A stretch of 64,000 nucleotides of DNA. Origin: Artemia franciscana. Taxonomy: Eukaryota; Arthropoda; Branchiopoda; Anostraca; Artemiidae. Below, piece after piece: positions 45,557 to 56,625 of this stretch. Position 1 is the stretch's first letter; the number at the start of each line of letters is the position of its first letter. The DNA is taken from NCBI RefSeq assembly GCF_032884065.1, contig NC_088868.1, positions 3,625,720-3,689,719 of the forward strand. Direction: 5' to 3'. The notes beneath the pieces are model-generated. The model was not told where the DNA came from, did not search any database, and saw nothing but the letters and a program-made list of their open reading frames with translations. The position numbers and the translations under genes were made by a program.

Positions 45557-45680
45557 GAATCAACTTTTCGACCAGTTCTTCAACATCAGGCAACTTTTCT
45601 GAGCTTGATCTCACTTGGTTGATTTTATTGGCTACTTCTTCATGGAAACTAGCATCTGCCAACATAGCTCCGACGACATC
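45557..45680 (-). CDS. Candidate internal host exon, helical acidic
   Basis: A minus-strand acceptor GAATTTGTAG precedes 45680, and a GTAAGC donor follows 45557. The 124 bases are open for 41 codons plus one base. The peptide begins DVVGAMLADASFHEEVANKI and continues NQVRSSSEKLPDVEELVEKL, a convincing amphipathic-helix composition. It enters in phase 0 and exits in phase 1, which fits the basic exon ending 42861. The host gene would read right to left with further exons upstream, beyond or within the LINE at 46-50 kb. The family is not recognised. Confidence 0.5.
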
Positions 45681-46013
45681 CTACAAATTCAGATAGAAAA
45701 TTTAATAGTCGTCCACCTTTTGAAATAGCTTCCAGTAATATTTGTTGGAAAATTTTAGATGACAGACAAAAAATTCTAGTGGTTTGATTAATTTTAAGAA
45801 AAATATCAACATATGTTGTAAGAACTTGACAGCAGCATTCAGCAATGTTTCAATTTAATTTTATTTGATGAAAATCATCGTAACCGGAAAAAAAAATAAT
45901 AAGGGACAAGTGTAATTCTTTTGTTTAGAACAAAGTGTCAACATCTAAATTGGATATTGCATGGACATTATTAATTCAGTAAGTTTTATGTGAAGAAACT
46001 CAAAATTTAGCAA

Positions 46014-46041
46014 TAGGGATTATAGTGACGCATAATCCCTA
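46014..46041. repeat. 10-bp-arm hairpin upstream of LINE ORF1
   Basis: TAGGGATTAT and ATAATCCCTA are perfect inverted copies separated by AGTGACGC. It lies 116 bp upstream of the ORF1 ATG and may belong to the LINE 5' UTR or to the target DNA. Confidence 0.7.
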
Positions 46042-46156
46042 CTATACTTATTGACCTACATAAAGGATTCTATTGCATTATAAGCTTAATGGAGCGCTAA
46101 AGGCGATTTTATTTTTTTGGCCTTGCTTATTTAACCCCAGACCTAAGGAGTGAGAA

Positions 46157-47683
46157 ATGTCAATATTTATTTGTCCCGGTTGTGGTCGATCTTGTGGCAA
46201 GGGGATTACCCTACAATGCACAAAATGTCTCGAGATGTTTCACCCACAGTGTGCAGGCATTTCCCCAATTGAGCGTAAAGAAAAACCGAATTGGATTTGC
46301 TTAATCTGTTCAAATAATGATGAAGTACATGAATCTTGCATCTCTAATAATAATCCCTGTATATCCCCGATAATCAGCAGTCAAAAATCGATTCCCGCTA
46401 ATACTAATCCTGTAGCTGAAAATTCATGCAGTCGAAGCGTGGACCTGTCAATCCAGTCTATTTCAAGACCAAATAAACATTCCACTGAGATAATTGCAAG
46501 TGACAATATATCTGACGTCACAAGCCAGCCAGTAAATGCATGCGATTTTGATAAGACTTTTGTGTCAGAGACAGGAATTTCGCATGTCGTAGTTAATTCG
46601 ATATTATTCTTCGCTCTTGATTCGTTGAAAGCAGGAATAAGTGTTGATGAAATATCTAACGCAATGGCAGGATTCTATCGTTTAGAGGAGTTGAATGTAG
46701 CAAAAACGCTGCTCGCATGTCTGTGTCGTAAAGCTGGTAGATTGCAAGAAAGGAGAGGAAAAACAGCTGAAAAGACTACTGCCTCGGACATAATGCGTGT
46801 TATCATAGAACTTGATTCGAAACAGTTCATATGGCCTGTAATCGTCCCACGGAGCTTTAATGAATGTCCAGTATTAAAGCCTGACATCAGCGTCCGGCTT
46901 GATAAACTTGTTTATGACTATTCCCGAAAGCTTGAAAAAACACTTTCTTCTATTGAGCGTATCGAATCTAATTTAGAGAAAAAAATAACGCCTGGCAATG
47001 ATCTTGATCTCAATCCCCCCACTGTGCCCCACCATGAATGGCCGCCTCTCCCACTAAAGACTGTCCCATTAGAGACCATAGTGATAAAAAACCCACCAAC
47101 TCTCCTACTGAAGGATCCTGTCTGCCGCAAGAAAGAATTTGATAAGACAAGGTGTGCAAATATTCGTTATGTTAAAGCAACTAAGGATAGTGTTATGGAA
47201 TCGGTACCATGTCAAGATGCATCGAAGCTCAGTTGTGATCTAAAGGTTAATTTTCCTGAAAGCATATTAACTTCCAAGCCTCGGCGATTTTTTGGAATTA
47301 TCAGGAGTGTGGACATTGATTTTAATGTTAGTGCCTACGCATTGGACTTTCCGGGTATAATCGAGTTTAACCCGCTAGGAAAATCGCAAACTGTAAGAGT
47401 TATTTTTCAAACAGAAGAATACCTGCATTTTTACATCAAACATGGCATCAAATTCGGTTATGAGATTTTCCGAGTGGAACGTGATCGTATTCAGCCTAGG
47501 CGTTGTTTTAAATGTCAAAGTTTTAACCATGTTCAAAATCAGTGTAAATCTGAATGTTTCAAATGTGCCCGATGTAGCGGTAATCACATTTCGACTAAAG
47601 ACTCCCCATTTCAAGCGCCAGTAAATGCGCCAGTTGTGGCTCGAATGATCATCCAGTTTACAGCTTTAGGTGTCCGATTTTAA
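46157..47683 (+). pseudogene. LINE ORF1 with PHD finger, frameshifted near its end
   Basis: 508 residues from ATG at 46157. Residues 6-51 form a complete PHD-type C4HC3 zinc finger (Cys6, 9, 21, 24, His29, Cys32, 48, 51), as in some CR1/L2-group LINE ORF1 proteins. A mostly polar middle follows, then zinc knuckles beginning at Cys450 (CFKCQSFNHVQNQC). The second knuckle lacks its last Cys (Ser instead). The third is only present in another frame: from about 47610 the frame one base over encodes CASCG...H...C and stops at 47698-47700, overlapping the ORF2 start as ATGA. One base was probably lost near 47601-47606. Otherwise the ORF is intact. Confidence 0.8.
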
Positions 47684-47696
47684 AGAAATTTTGTAA

Positions 47697-50378
47697 ATGA
47701 ATGTATTACTTTGTATTACGTCTTTTAATTCAAATGGTGTGTTAGGGAAATTACCTGTACTTCATAGTTTTTTGAATGAAAAATCATCGTTATTATGTCT
47801 TCAGGAACACCACCTCCTTGATCATTCGTTGAATCTGCTTTCTAGTCTGTCTACTGAGCATGACATTTTTGCTGTTCCCGCTACACCGACTGGTGGACGT
47901 CCCTCCGGTAGTTTAGCTACTATTTTACCCAAGTCTCTTAATTCAGCTATTCTAGCAATTGATACAAATTTTTTAGCTTGTAGTTTTTCAAACGTAGTTT
48001 TAATTAATTGTTATTTTCCGACTGATTACCATGATGATATTTCTTTTGATGCGTTTACTCAATGCTGTTTTAATCTTAGTCGTTTTGTCTCTAGTTTACA
48101 GTCAAATTTGCGTACTTATATTTTAGGTGATTTTAACTGTGATCCAAATATAGCAAATGAAAGGGGTACAATTTTATCTTCTTGTCTTCCTAATTTTTCT
48201 GTTTTACCAAAGTCCCAGGATTTTACTTATATTCATTGGAGTGCTAGTACAGCTAATATTGATCATGTTTTTTCTTCTAACCCAAGTGATCCTTTGCCTG
48301 TGGTTACTGTAATCGAAGGTTTCCCCGTTAGTGACCACATGCCGCTTCAGTTCCTTACCCCTTTGGCTTCTCGTCCTTCCCCAGTTCGTTTTTCTGGTAA
48401 TAAGCTTCCTAAATTTTTTGATCGGGTTGATTGGAATCCAAATTTTAGACCGCTTTACCAAGAAAGAGTTGGGACTTTAATTGATAAAGTCTATATCCCT
48501 GATAGTTTGGATTCAATGGATAGTAATCCCTCTTTGACTATTAATTGTCTGTATTTTGAATTAATCCATTGCTTAAAGTATGGTGCTGCGGCAGTTTTTC
48601 CTACTAATAGGATAAGATTGGGTGCGCAGAAACCTTTTTGGAGCCTCAATCCTTTTTTGGTAAATTCTAATAAGGCGGCTAAACAAGCGTATTGGGAATG
48701 GCGGGCCCTCGGTAAGCCAAGAGACTCGCATCCAGTTTTTTTGCTAATGAAAAAGAGAAAGGCTGAATTCCAAGCAGAGCTCCGTCATCATAATAACCTG
48801 GTCGTAGAAGAAGCTTCTTCAAACATTGATAACGACAAGGACAAGAATCTCCTTTGGAATGTTCTCCGAGGCAATAGGCGGATTAACATGCCTGATACTA
48901 ATTCCACACCATCGCTAAAAGAGTGGGAAAATTATTTTTCTAAGTTGTCGACTTCGTACGATTCTAACAGTGTTGTGTTGCAATTAGATGAAAGGTTGAA
49001 GAATTTTTCAACTGATTACAGGATTTCTGAGGATATGTTACGTGGAGCAATCAAAACGTTAAAGGCGCAGTCGGCTAAGGATCATGATGGCTTATTTGCT
49101 AATCACCTCAAACTTGCTCCTTCTTCTTTTCTTATTACTCTACAGGCATTTTTCAACCTTTTACTTACTACTGGTTTAGTACCATCGTCATTCTATATTG
49201 GCATAGTTACGCCTATTCCTAAGAGCGGGAAAAAAGACTTGTCATCTTGTAGTTCCTGGAGGCCAATTACTAGGGGTTCTATGATTGGGAAAGTGTTTGA
49301 GTTGTGTTTGAAGGATCTTCTTGAAATTCTTGACACTGGTTCTAATCAAGTTGGTTTCAAGAGAGGTTTGGGATGTGACCATGCCCATGCATCTTTCAGC
49401 AAAGTTATTGAAGAAGCGAGAATCTCTGGTCAACCGCTATACGCCCTCTTGATTGATATCAAAGGGGCCTTTGATAACATTTCTCATGCATCCGCTCTGC
49501 TCACTTTAATCCATGCTGGATTGCCCCTAGCTGTCATACGAGTCCTTTGCTCTTGGTATTTTGGTTTAAAGATCCGTATCTGTCCGAGTTCGTCTTCATC
49601 TCAGTCCAAATTAATTCAAGTGGGTAGAGGAATTAGACAAGGAGGAATTATTTCTCCTTATATATTCAATTCTTGTTTAGCTACTGCCCTCAATTCTCTT
49701 TCCTGCTCGTTTGTTTCATTATCTCGAAATCTGTCTTACATTGCATATGCTGATGACATTATCCTTCTAAGCCGGTCCAAGTCTAGTCTTGTTTCTAATT
49801 TTAATATTTTAATTAATTGTTTAAAAGGTTTGGGCCTTTCTATCAGTTTTGAAAAATGTCAATTTTTTGTTGTAAATTGTTTAGAGGATAATGTCAGGGC
49901 GACTCTCGATTGCGGCAATGGTGTTATTTTTCAGTCGTCGCCAATAGTCACTTATTTGGGATTACCTTATGTTGCTTCGAAAAGAGATTTCAAACCAGTC
50001 CTGGTTCAGCATGTTCAAATGAAACTACGCAAGGCATTTGGTCTTTTAATTCGTTTTCGGGGTCTTTACCGTCGGGACGTCCTTGGTCGTATGTATAGCG
50101 CTGTTGCTCTGCCTCACGTATTGTTCCCGTCCCTCCTCTTCCGAAATTTCAGACCTTCTGATCTTTCGCCCATTAAAGTTGCTTATTTTAAATTTTGTAA
50201 ATTTTTACTTGGTTTCCCCCTTTCTTTTAGTAACACTGAGATTGTTTTAAAGCTTAATGTGAAGGATCCTGTAGTCTGTATAAAGAAAAAATATAAAACA
50301 TTTGAAGATAGGGTGAAAATTAGCCTTTTAGGCCACAATTTATTTCCGTTTTTTAGTAACAGTTCTGGCTCTTCATGA
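47697..50378 (+). CDS. LINE ORF2: endonuclease and reverse transcriptase
   Basis: 893 residues from ATG at 47697. The endonuclease domain (about 1-230) has LQEHH, LGDFNCDPN and a VSDHMPL active-site box. Reverse transcriptase (about 470-800) has LLIDIKGAFDN, GIRQGGIISPYIF and an intact YADD at 684-687. There is no RNase H, and no premature stop or frameshift. With the PHD-bearing ORF1 this suits the CR1/L2 group, though the exact clade is not settled. The T51 tract at 50406-50456 lies in its 3' UTR, and an A/T-rich AATAAA-type end is reached near 50570. ORF2 may still be functional even though ORF1 is damaged. Confidence 0.88.
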   Translation: MNVLLCITSFNSNGVLGKLPVLHSFLNEKSSLLCLQEHHLLDHSLNLLSSLSTEHDIFAVPATPTGGRPSGSLATILPKSLNSAILAIDTNFLACSFSNVVLINCYFPTDYHDDISFDAFTQCCFNLSRFVSSLQSNLRTYILGDFNCDPNIANERGTILSSCLPNFSVLPKSQDFTYIHWSASTANIDHVFSSNPSDPLPVVTVIEGFPVSDHMPLQFLTPLASRPSPVRFSGNKLPKFFDRVDWNPNFRPLYQERVGTLIDKVYIPDSLDSMDSNPSLTINCLYFELIHCLKYGAAAVFPTNRIRLGAQKPFWSLNPFLVNSNKAAKQAYWEWRALGKPRDSHPVFLLMKKRKAEFQAELRHHNNLVVEEASSNIDNDKDKNLLWNVLRGNRRINMPDTNSTPSLKEWENYFSKLSTSYDSNSVVLQLDERLKNFSTDYRISEDMLRGAIKTLKAQSAKDHDGLFANHLKLAPSSFLITLQAFFNLLLTTGLVPSSFYIGIVTPIPKSGKKDLSSCSSWRPITRGSMIGKVFELCLKDLLEILDTGSNQVGFKRGLGCDHAHASFSKVIEEARISGQPLYALLIDIKGAFDNISHASALLTLIHAGLPLAVIRVLCSWYFGLKIRICPSSSSSQSKLIQVGRGIRQGGIISPYIFNSCLATALNSLSCSFVSLSRNLSYIAYADDIILLSRSKSSLVSNFNILINCLKGLGLSISFEKCQFFVVNCLEDNVRATLDCGNGVIFQSSPIVTYLGLPYVASKRDFKPVLVQHVQMKLRKAFGLLIRFRGLYRRDVLGRMYSAVALPHVLFPSLLFRNFRPSDLSPIKVAYFKFCKFLLGFPLSFSNTEIVLKLNVKDPVVCIKKKYKTFEDRVKISLLGHNLFPFFSNSSGSS

Positions 50379-50404
50379 TTTATAGGCTAATCTATTTAGC
50401 AAGT

Positions 50405-50405
<1 letters not shown>

Positions 50406-50456
<51 letters not shown>
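50406..50456. repeat. (T)51 homopolymer in LINE 3' UTR
   Basis: Uninterrupted T run, 28 bp after the ORF2 stop, in the sense strand of the element. Confidence 0.9.
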
Positions 50457-50459
<3 letters not shown>

Positions 50460-50579
50460 TGTTGGATCAATATTTGATAGGTTTTGATTGTAAGTGTTAT
50501 CAGTTGTTTTTTCTTTATATTATATTGTAGCGTACTCCTCATTTTTAGAGGGAAATAAAGAAAATAAAATAATAAATAT

Positions 50580-52004
50580 GGTAATACTCAAAATCAACGG
50601 ACGTTCGGGCCAAATCGATGTACACACTTAAATAAAAAATCATGCACTAAATAAAATGGAAGTCCTCACACATTTCCCAATAACCAACTGCGTATATTGC
50701 CGCTGAGAGTCATCTCATGTTGCATATGCTGCAAAGAGCATAAAAGTAGGCTATCAAGTTTCCCTTAGTAGGTCTTTATCCCTGATAAAAAAAGAGCACG
50801 ATTAAGCGAATCTTTATCCCCAGAGAAGCGGATTTTTTATTAAGTCGCCTATATACAACATGTTAATTTTTTAAATAATACTTTCTATGCACTTTTAGGC
50901 GAAAAAGAAAGCTCTCAAGGCTTCATTTTTAGTAGAGTCCTACTCATGTTTGCTTAGCTAGACATCAATGTATAAATATAATCATTATTGACCAACTATA
51001 ACTTGTTTTATCTTTCTTGAGGAGCCTCGATTGGTCGAAAGTGATGGTGTCTAGCCATTGATGTGTAGCTAAGTACACATGAAAACGGGGCTTCACTGTT
51101 TTTTCACAGTGATGAATTGTAATTATTTTTTATTTGTACCAAATGGAAGAGGTGAACAAATTATAGTAGAAAGTAATTGTAAGGATTTGACCAAAAGCAA
51201 ATTTTACAGGGAAAAAAGAGAGAGAGAAAAAAAAACAAGACACACACACACACATAGTACAATTTTGAAAAGATCCAGCTCGATTATCTTCACACGGGTA
51301 TATCACCATTATATTTATACAGTGCATAATGAAATTTTATATGATGAGTAAATAGCAAAAATTCTGACAGGTCACTCATCATACCCAGACTATATCTTCT
51401 TGAGCTTAGAATTCCTTCGAAATTCATTGTTCCATTAGCTTTTCTATCACATGTATTATAATTTTTAGTACAAAACTGTAACACAGCAAAAGGTTCACGA
51501 AAATATTTTTAATATTCTCAGAAACATCATGGTAAATTAGAATAGGGAACAGAGAAATCAAGTAAAGATAAATATCGGCCGAAATATTAGGTAAAGAATC
51601 AGGTATTTAATGAAAGTTTAATGAAATGATCACACTTCAGCGCGGTTTTACTTTAATGAATTTTGATATGCACAAGCAGTATATTTTATTTTACCTCTAA
51701 CTTTAGACAATACCACAGACTAGTTCATAGCTGTAATTTAGGTTGGATAGGATAGCGAACCTCCAATATTCCATCATTTGGCACAGTTGTATTAACGCCA
51801 ATCGATACTTTAAAAATCGTTTTGCGAGTCTAAGCGTCGGCTGATTGTCTCAAAGACAAAGGGCCCATTAGTAAACATTACCAGCACCACAAGGAACTCC
51901 CAAAGCTGCCATCGCACTATGGTATTTCCATAAAAACTCGTTAAAAATTAATAAGGGATCTTGAACATGTCAACAGTTTAAAGAGCTAAGGCTATTCTAG
52001 TTAA
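50580..52004. other. No supported gene
   Basis: AT-rich DNA with a short CA run at 51240-51254. Open frames at 51079-51484 have no domain support. Confidence 0.4.
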
Positions 52005-52601
52005 AAACAAGAGCTAAGAGCTCATATGGCACTTGTGACGAGGCCGGACGAGCCAAGAGCTCATATGGTTTGAGCTCTAGCAAAATTCTAAGAATCAATA
52101 GATTGACTTAAAAGGAAAATTGGAGGCTTAATGCCGGTCGGGATTTAAAATAAAAGCTCTGAGTCACGAGGTCCATCTAAATATCAAAATTCATTAAGAT
52201 CTGATCACCCACTCGTAAGTTATAAATGCCTAATTTTTTCTAATTTTTCCTCTCGCTTTAGCCCCCCCCCCATCAGATGGTCTAATCAGGGAAAACGACA
52301 TTACCAAGTCAATTTGTGCAGCTCCCGGACACGCCTACAAATTCTCATTGTCCTAGCATGTCCAGAAGCACCAAACTCGCCAAAGCACTGAACCCCATCC
52401 CACCCTAACTCCCCCGAAGAGAGCTGATCCAGTAAGGTTACGTCAATCACGTATCTACGACATTTGCTTATTCTACCCACCAAGTTTCATCCCGATTTCT
52501 CTACTCAAAGCGTTTCCCAAGATGTCCGGTTTCCCCCTCCAACTCCCCCCAATGTCAACAGATCTGGTCGGGATTTGAAATAAGAGCTCTGAGACATGAG
52601 T
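52005..52601. repeat. 2.7-kb repeat family, second copy, truncated by PLE
   Basis: It shares AAGAGCTCATATGGCACTTRTGAC, the GGATTTAAAATAARAGCTCTGAG blocks and the C-run/GGTCKAATSRGG stretch with 2743-3800. The last monomer breaks off at about 52601, exactly where the Penelope-like element starts. Confidence 0.8.
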
Positions 52602-52707
52602 TCGAAAATAGTGACGAAGACCACACTGCCTTTCCATAACAAACAAATACAACGTAGAGACAATAGGGAAAATTTTTTCAAGACAATGGAAATTATTTAT
52701 GTAGATA

Positions 52708-52738
52708 TTTCGGCCCTATGTCCAAGGGCCGTCTTCAG
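52708..52738 (-). ncRNA. Hammerhead-like core, copy 1
   Basis: On the minus strand CTGAAGA (52738-52732), a GGCCC/GGGCC stem-loop, then GAAA (52711-52708). This is the order of the conserved hammerhead ribozyme boxes CUGANGA - stem II - GAAA. Hammerheads are known in Penelope-like terminal repeats. Stem III and the cleavage site are not clear, so activity is only suggested. Confidence 0.35.
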
Positions 52739-52954
52739 TACAATACAAGAATAAGAGAGAAACTATATATATATATATAAAAGAACTTATATCAAATTGT
52801 GAGAATTAAAACTGATTAGTTAAAAACACTTATTAAAACATTTTTTTTTTAAATATAGCCCTAGCATCCTTACTTCAGCGAAGTTCAACCAGGACTGGCG
52901 AAAAGAATGAAACGAAGAAATATAAACTCATTCAAACTAAAGAGAACAAAATGA

Positions 52955-55551
52955 TTAGAGGCAATTTCTTAAGGCTAATCTTGCTTGTTTAGCAGCCTGT
53001 CTCAAAGGCCTTTTCGTAGTTGGTTCAGTACTATTATAAATTGGTTTAGTAAAATATTTTGTTAGATCATTTTTAATTAAATTTGAGTATAAAGAATTTA
53101 GTGAGTATTCCCCCAAGTCCCTGTTCAAAGAAATATTTTTATTTATTTTGAGATTAATTTCAATTGATTCTCGAACCACCTGTTTTATTCCCAAATCATT
53201 ACTAATGAGTGAAGAGTTTTCAAAAAGTATCATGTGGGACGGATTATTAAATATATGCCAACCTAGAGCAGAATCAAAGGAGTTGTTGGAATTATTTGAA
53301 ATTAATTCCTTGTCTATGTCTTTTTTATACTGTTGTAACCTTTTGTCTAGATTCTGATGGGTCCTGCCGACATAGTAATTTCCGCAATCACAGGGTATTT
53401 GATAGATCCCTCTTTGGCGAGTAACTGGGGTCTTATCTTTACCCGAATTTAAGAAATTGATGATTTTAAAATTATTAGTAAAAACTACGTACAGATTATT
53501 TTTTGTGCAAATATTTTTTAATTTTGTTGTAATCTTTGGGATATACGGAAGATAGACAATATTTGAGGGCTTATCAGTAGCCTCACATTGTGAAGTATCT
53601 TCTTCGATTTTACAAGAATGTCTTTTTATTCTACGGCTAATTATTTTATTTACAAAAGGAATGGGGTATCCATTACCAAAAAGAATATCTCTGATAAAAT
53701 TTATTTCTGCATTTATATATGAATGGGAGCAAATAGTTAGGGCACGATCAATTAGGGAAGTTACAACTGCTCTTTTAACTTGTGGGGGGTGATTTGAATT
53801 AAAATAAAGATATCTATTGTTTTGTGTTGGCTTTCGATATATAGTAAAATCCAGTTCATCAGCATTACGAATAATTGATACATCTAAAAACGGTAGTTTA
53901 TTTTCAATTTCAACTTCAAGGGTGAACTGCAAATTTCGGTCATAAGTGTTAAGATGATCTAAGAAGCCCCGAAGTTCAGCTTCCCCATAATTACAAAGTG
54001 AAATTACGTCATCCATATAACGACCCCAATAGACATGTTTTAGAAAATAAGAATTAAATGCCCAATTCTCAAGATTCTCGACGTAAATATTTGCTAGTAG
54101 CCCGGATAAAGGTGCTCCCATGGGTAACCCATTTTTTGCTGATAAAAAGAATCGCGAAATTGAAAATACATAGAAAACTTATTACAAATTTTAACAAGAG
54201 TCATTAAAAATTCACAATCAATTCCTGTCGCTGAAGTCTCGATCAAGTGGTAATTTTCTTCTATTTTGTTTTTTAATAATTCCTCTGAAATAGTTACATC
54301 TATATTTGTATACATTGAAACAATGTCGAAACTACTAACTATTGTGTTTTCTGAAATACTTGTGTTGCTAAGTTTTTTAACCAAATATGCAGAGTTACGA
54401 ATATAGGAATTTTGAGAATACAATAAAGGTTTGAAAGCTGTACAAAGCCATTTTCCAATATTAGCAGCGGGGGCTTTAGTACAAGCTACGATAGGTCTTA
54501 AGGGAATACCCTGTTTATGTATTTTTGGTAAACCGTAGAGTTTAGGACAGAAACTACCACGGGGAAAAAAATTATTGTATAGTTGTGGGGTGATTTTACC
54601 ATTTTGTTTTAGCTGCTTTAATTCATTTATAATATTATTAGAGAACTGATCAGTAGGATCATGAGTTATTGTTTGATACGTAATTGTGTCATTTAAATGC
54701 GAAAGAATTTTGTTGTCATAGTCTGTCGTATTCATGACAACAAGTGAATTGCTTTTGTCTGCTTTAGTTATTATAATAGAAGGATCTTTTCGGAGATTAG
54801 ATAGTATTTTTATGTCATGCAAATTTTCCGGTGTGGAATTGGTAGGAGGCTTAAACTTTTTTTGGCTGTTATAGAGGATATTTATAAGACCAGATCTAAC
54901 TTCATCCGGGTTAGGGACAGAAGGATAGTGTTTATGCAAAGCGGACTCTAGAGAGGAAACTATATCTGCCACAGGAACCTGTTTCGGTAGAAAAGAAAAT
55001 TTTGGACCTTTTTCTAGCGTTTCGATTTCCTGGGGTTCCAATGTTTTAGAAGAGAGGTTAACGATAGCAGGTCCAGGAGTGAATCTTGGAGAATAAATAC
55101 GGTTTCTCATCGAAGATTCATTTCGTAAGCCTTCCAATTTTTTATAGAGGCGTTCCTTGGACAAGCGAAAATCGTGGCTAAACAAATTCCTTTCTAATCT
55201 AACAACTTGAGCAAAATCAACGGTGGAAAGGTTTTCCAGCAAAAAAGTTTCCAACGATTTTCTCTCTGAAGAAATTATATGTCGTTTCTGTTTTTTGTCC
55301 TTAATAATATGGACTAGGGTTTTTAACTGTAGTGTATGGGCAAATTGCGCTTCTTTCCGGGTATTTAAATGTAATTTATATCTTAAAGACTTGGGAATAA
55401 GGTTTTCATTTCTACAGGATTCTAGAAAATTTTGTTGATTGATAATATTAGCATGTTTTTTACCTAGACTAATAAAATAAAAGATATCATAGGCCAACTG
55501 CTCCCCATAAGCTAGACGAAAATAGCGACGAAGACCACACTGCCTTTCCAT
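52955..55551 (-). pseudogene. Penelope-like RT with GIY-YIG endonuclease, one frameshift
   Basis: About 865 codons from ATG at 55551 (MERQCGLRRYFRL). The first frame runs to 54094 and the second from 54121 to 52955. They are split by loss of one A in a homopolymer: six T at 54132-54137, against seven A at 56804-56810 in the other copy. The RT region has LRPIVACTKAPAANIGKW, SSFDIVSMYTNIDV, PMGAPLSGLLAN and the catalytic box YMDD, then LPFLDVSI. The C-terminal GIY-YIG endonuclease starts at RGIYQIPCDCG, with YYVGRTHQNL. This RT/GIY-YIG pairing defines Penelope-like elements. Apart from the frameshift it is complete. Confidence 0.88.
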
Positions 55552-55619
55552 AACAAACAAATACAACGTAGAGACAATAGGGAAAAATGTCAAGATAGTG
55601 GAAATTATTTCTGTAGATA

Positions 55620-55650
55620 TTTCGGCCCTATGTCCAAGGGCCGTCTTTAG
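55620..55650 (-). ncRNA. Hammerhead-like core, copy 2 (mutated)
   Basis: Same stem II and GAAA as copy 1, but the first box is CTAAAGA instead of CTGAAGA, changing a normally invariant G. Expected to be inactive if the motif is a ribozyme. Confidence 0.3.
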
Positions 55651-55672
55651 CACAATACAAGAATAAGAGAGA

Positions 55673-55675
<3 letters not shown>

Positions 55676-55745
<70 letters not shown>
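55676..55745. repeat. (TA)n, about 70 bp
   Basis: Uninterrupted TA dinucleotides in the Penelope-like terminal repeat. The same site is about 16 bp long at 52765-52780 and about 121 bp at 58160-58280. Confidence 0.95.
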
Positions 55746-55748
<3 letters not shown>

Positions 55749-56625
55749 CTTACATCAAAATGTGAGGATCAAAAACTGAATAATTTAAAACACTTTTTAA
55801 AACTTTTTTTAAAAATAGCCCTAGCATCCTTACTTCAACGAAGTTCAACCAGGACTGGCGAAAAGAATGAAATGAGAATATAAGTTCATTCAAATTGAAG
55901 AGAATAAAATGATTAGATGCAATTTCTTAAAGCTTATCTTGCTTGTTTAGCAGCCTGTCTCAAAGGCCTTTTCGTAGTTGGTTCAGTACTATTATAAATC
56001 GGTTTAGTAAAATATTTTGTTAGATCATTTTTAATTAAATTTGAGTATAAAGAATTTAGTAAGTATTCCCCCAAGTCCCTGTTCAAAGAAATATTATTAT
56101 TTATTTTGAGATTAATTTCGATTGATTCTCGAACCACCTGTTTTATTCCCAAATCATTACTAATGAGTGAAGAGTTTTCAAAATGTATCATGTGGGACGG
56201 ATTATTAAATATATGCCAACCTAAAGCAGAATCAAAGGAGTTGTTGGAACTATTTGAAATTAAGGCCTTGTTTATGTCATTCTTATGCTGTTGTAACCGT
56301 TTGTCTAGATTCTGATGGGTCCTGCCGACATAGTATTTTCCGCAATCACATGGTATTTGATAGACCCCTCTTTGGCGAGTAACTGGGGTCTTATCTTTAC
56401 CCGAATTTAAGAAATTGATGATTTTAGAATTATTAGTAAAAACTACGTACAGATTATTTTTTGTGCAAATATTTTTTTATTTTGTTGTGATCTTCGGGAT
56501 ATACGGAAGATAGACAATTGTATTCTCAAAATTCCTATATTCGTAACTCTGCAGATTTGGTTAAATAACTTAGCAACACAAGTATTTCAGAAAACACAAT
56601 AGTTAGTAGTTTCGATATTGTTTCA

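Larger units (their letters stand above)
52602..55760 (-). mobile_element. Penelope-like element, copy A with terminal direct repeats
   Basis: Read right to left: an upstream terminal repeat (about 55760-55517), the coding region (55551-52955), a 3' UTR with AACTTCGCTGAAGTAAGGAT, and a second copy of the terminal repeat (about 52800-52602). The two repeats lie in direct orientation about 2,914 bp apart, the pseudo-LTR arrangement typical of Penelope-like elements. Each carries (TA)n and a hammerhead-like core. The upstream terminal repeat is shared with the partial copy B' at 55517-56516. Confidence 0.8.
55517..56516 (-). mobile_element. Penelope-like element, partial copy B' (3' part)
   Basis: It has the same orientation as copy A and lies directly upstream of it, sharing the terminal repeat. 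It keeps the GIY-YIG region (about 56516-55941), with a TAA stop in the stretch before it, and the 3' UTR. At 56516/56517 it is cut and joined to the inverted copy B. It has no complete ORF. Confidence 0.8.

Noticed and set aside
45885-50580. A/T-rich direct repeats (AATAATAA) as target duplication of the PHD-type LINE
   Set aside because: Low-complexity sequence; a match of this length is expected by chance, so the element's exact ends are left open.
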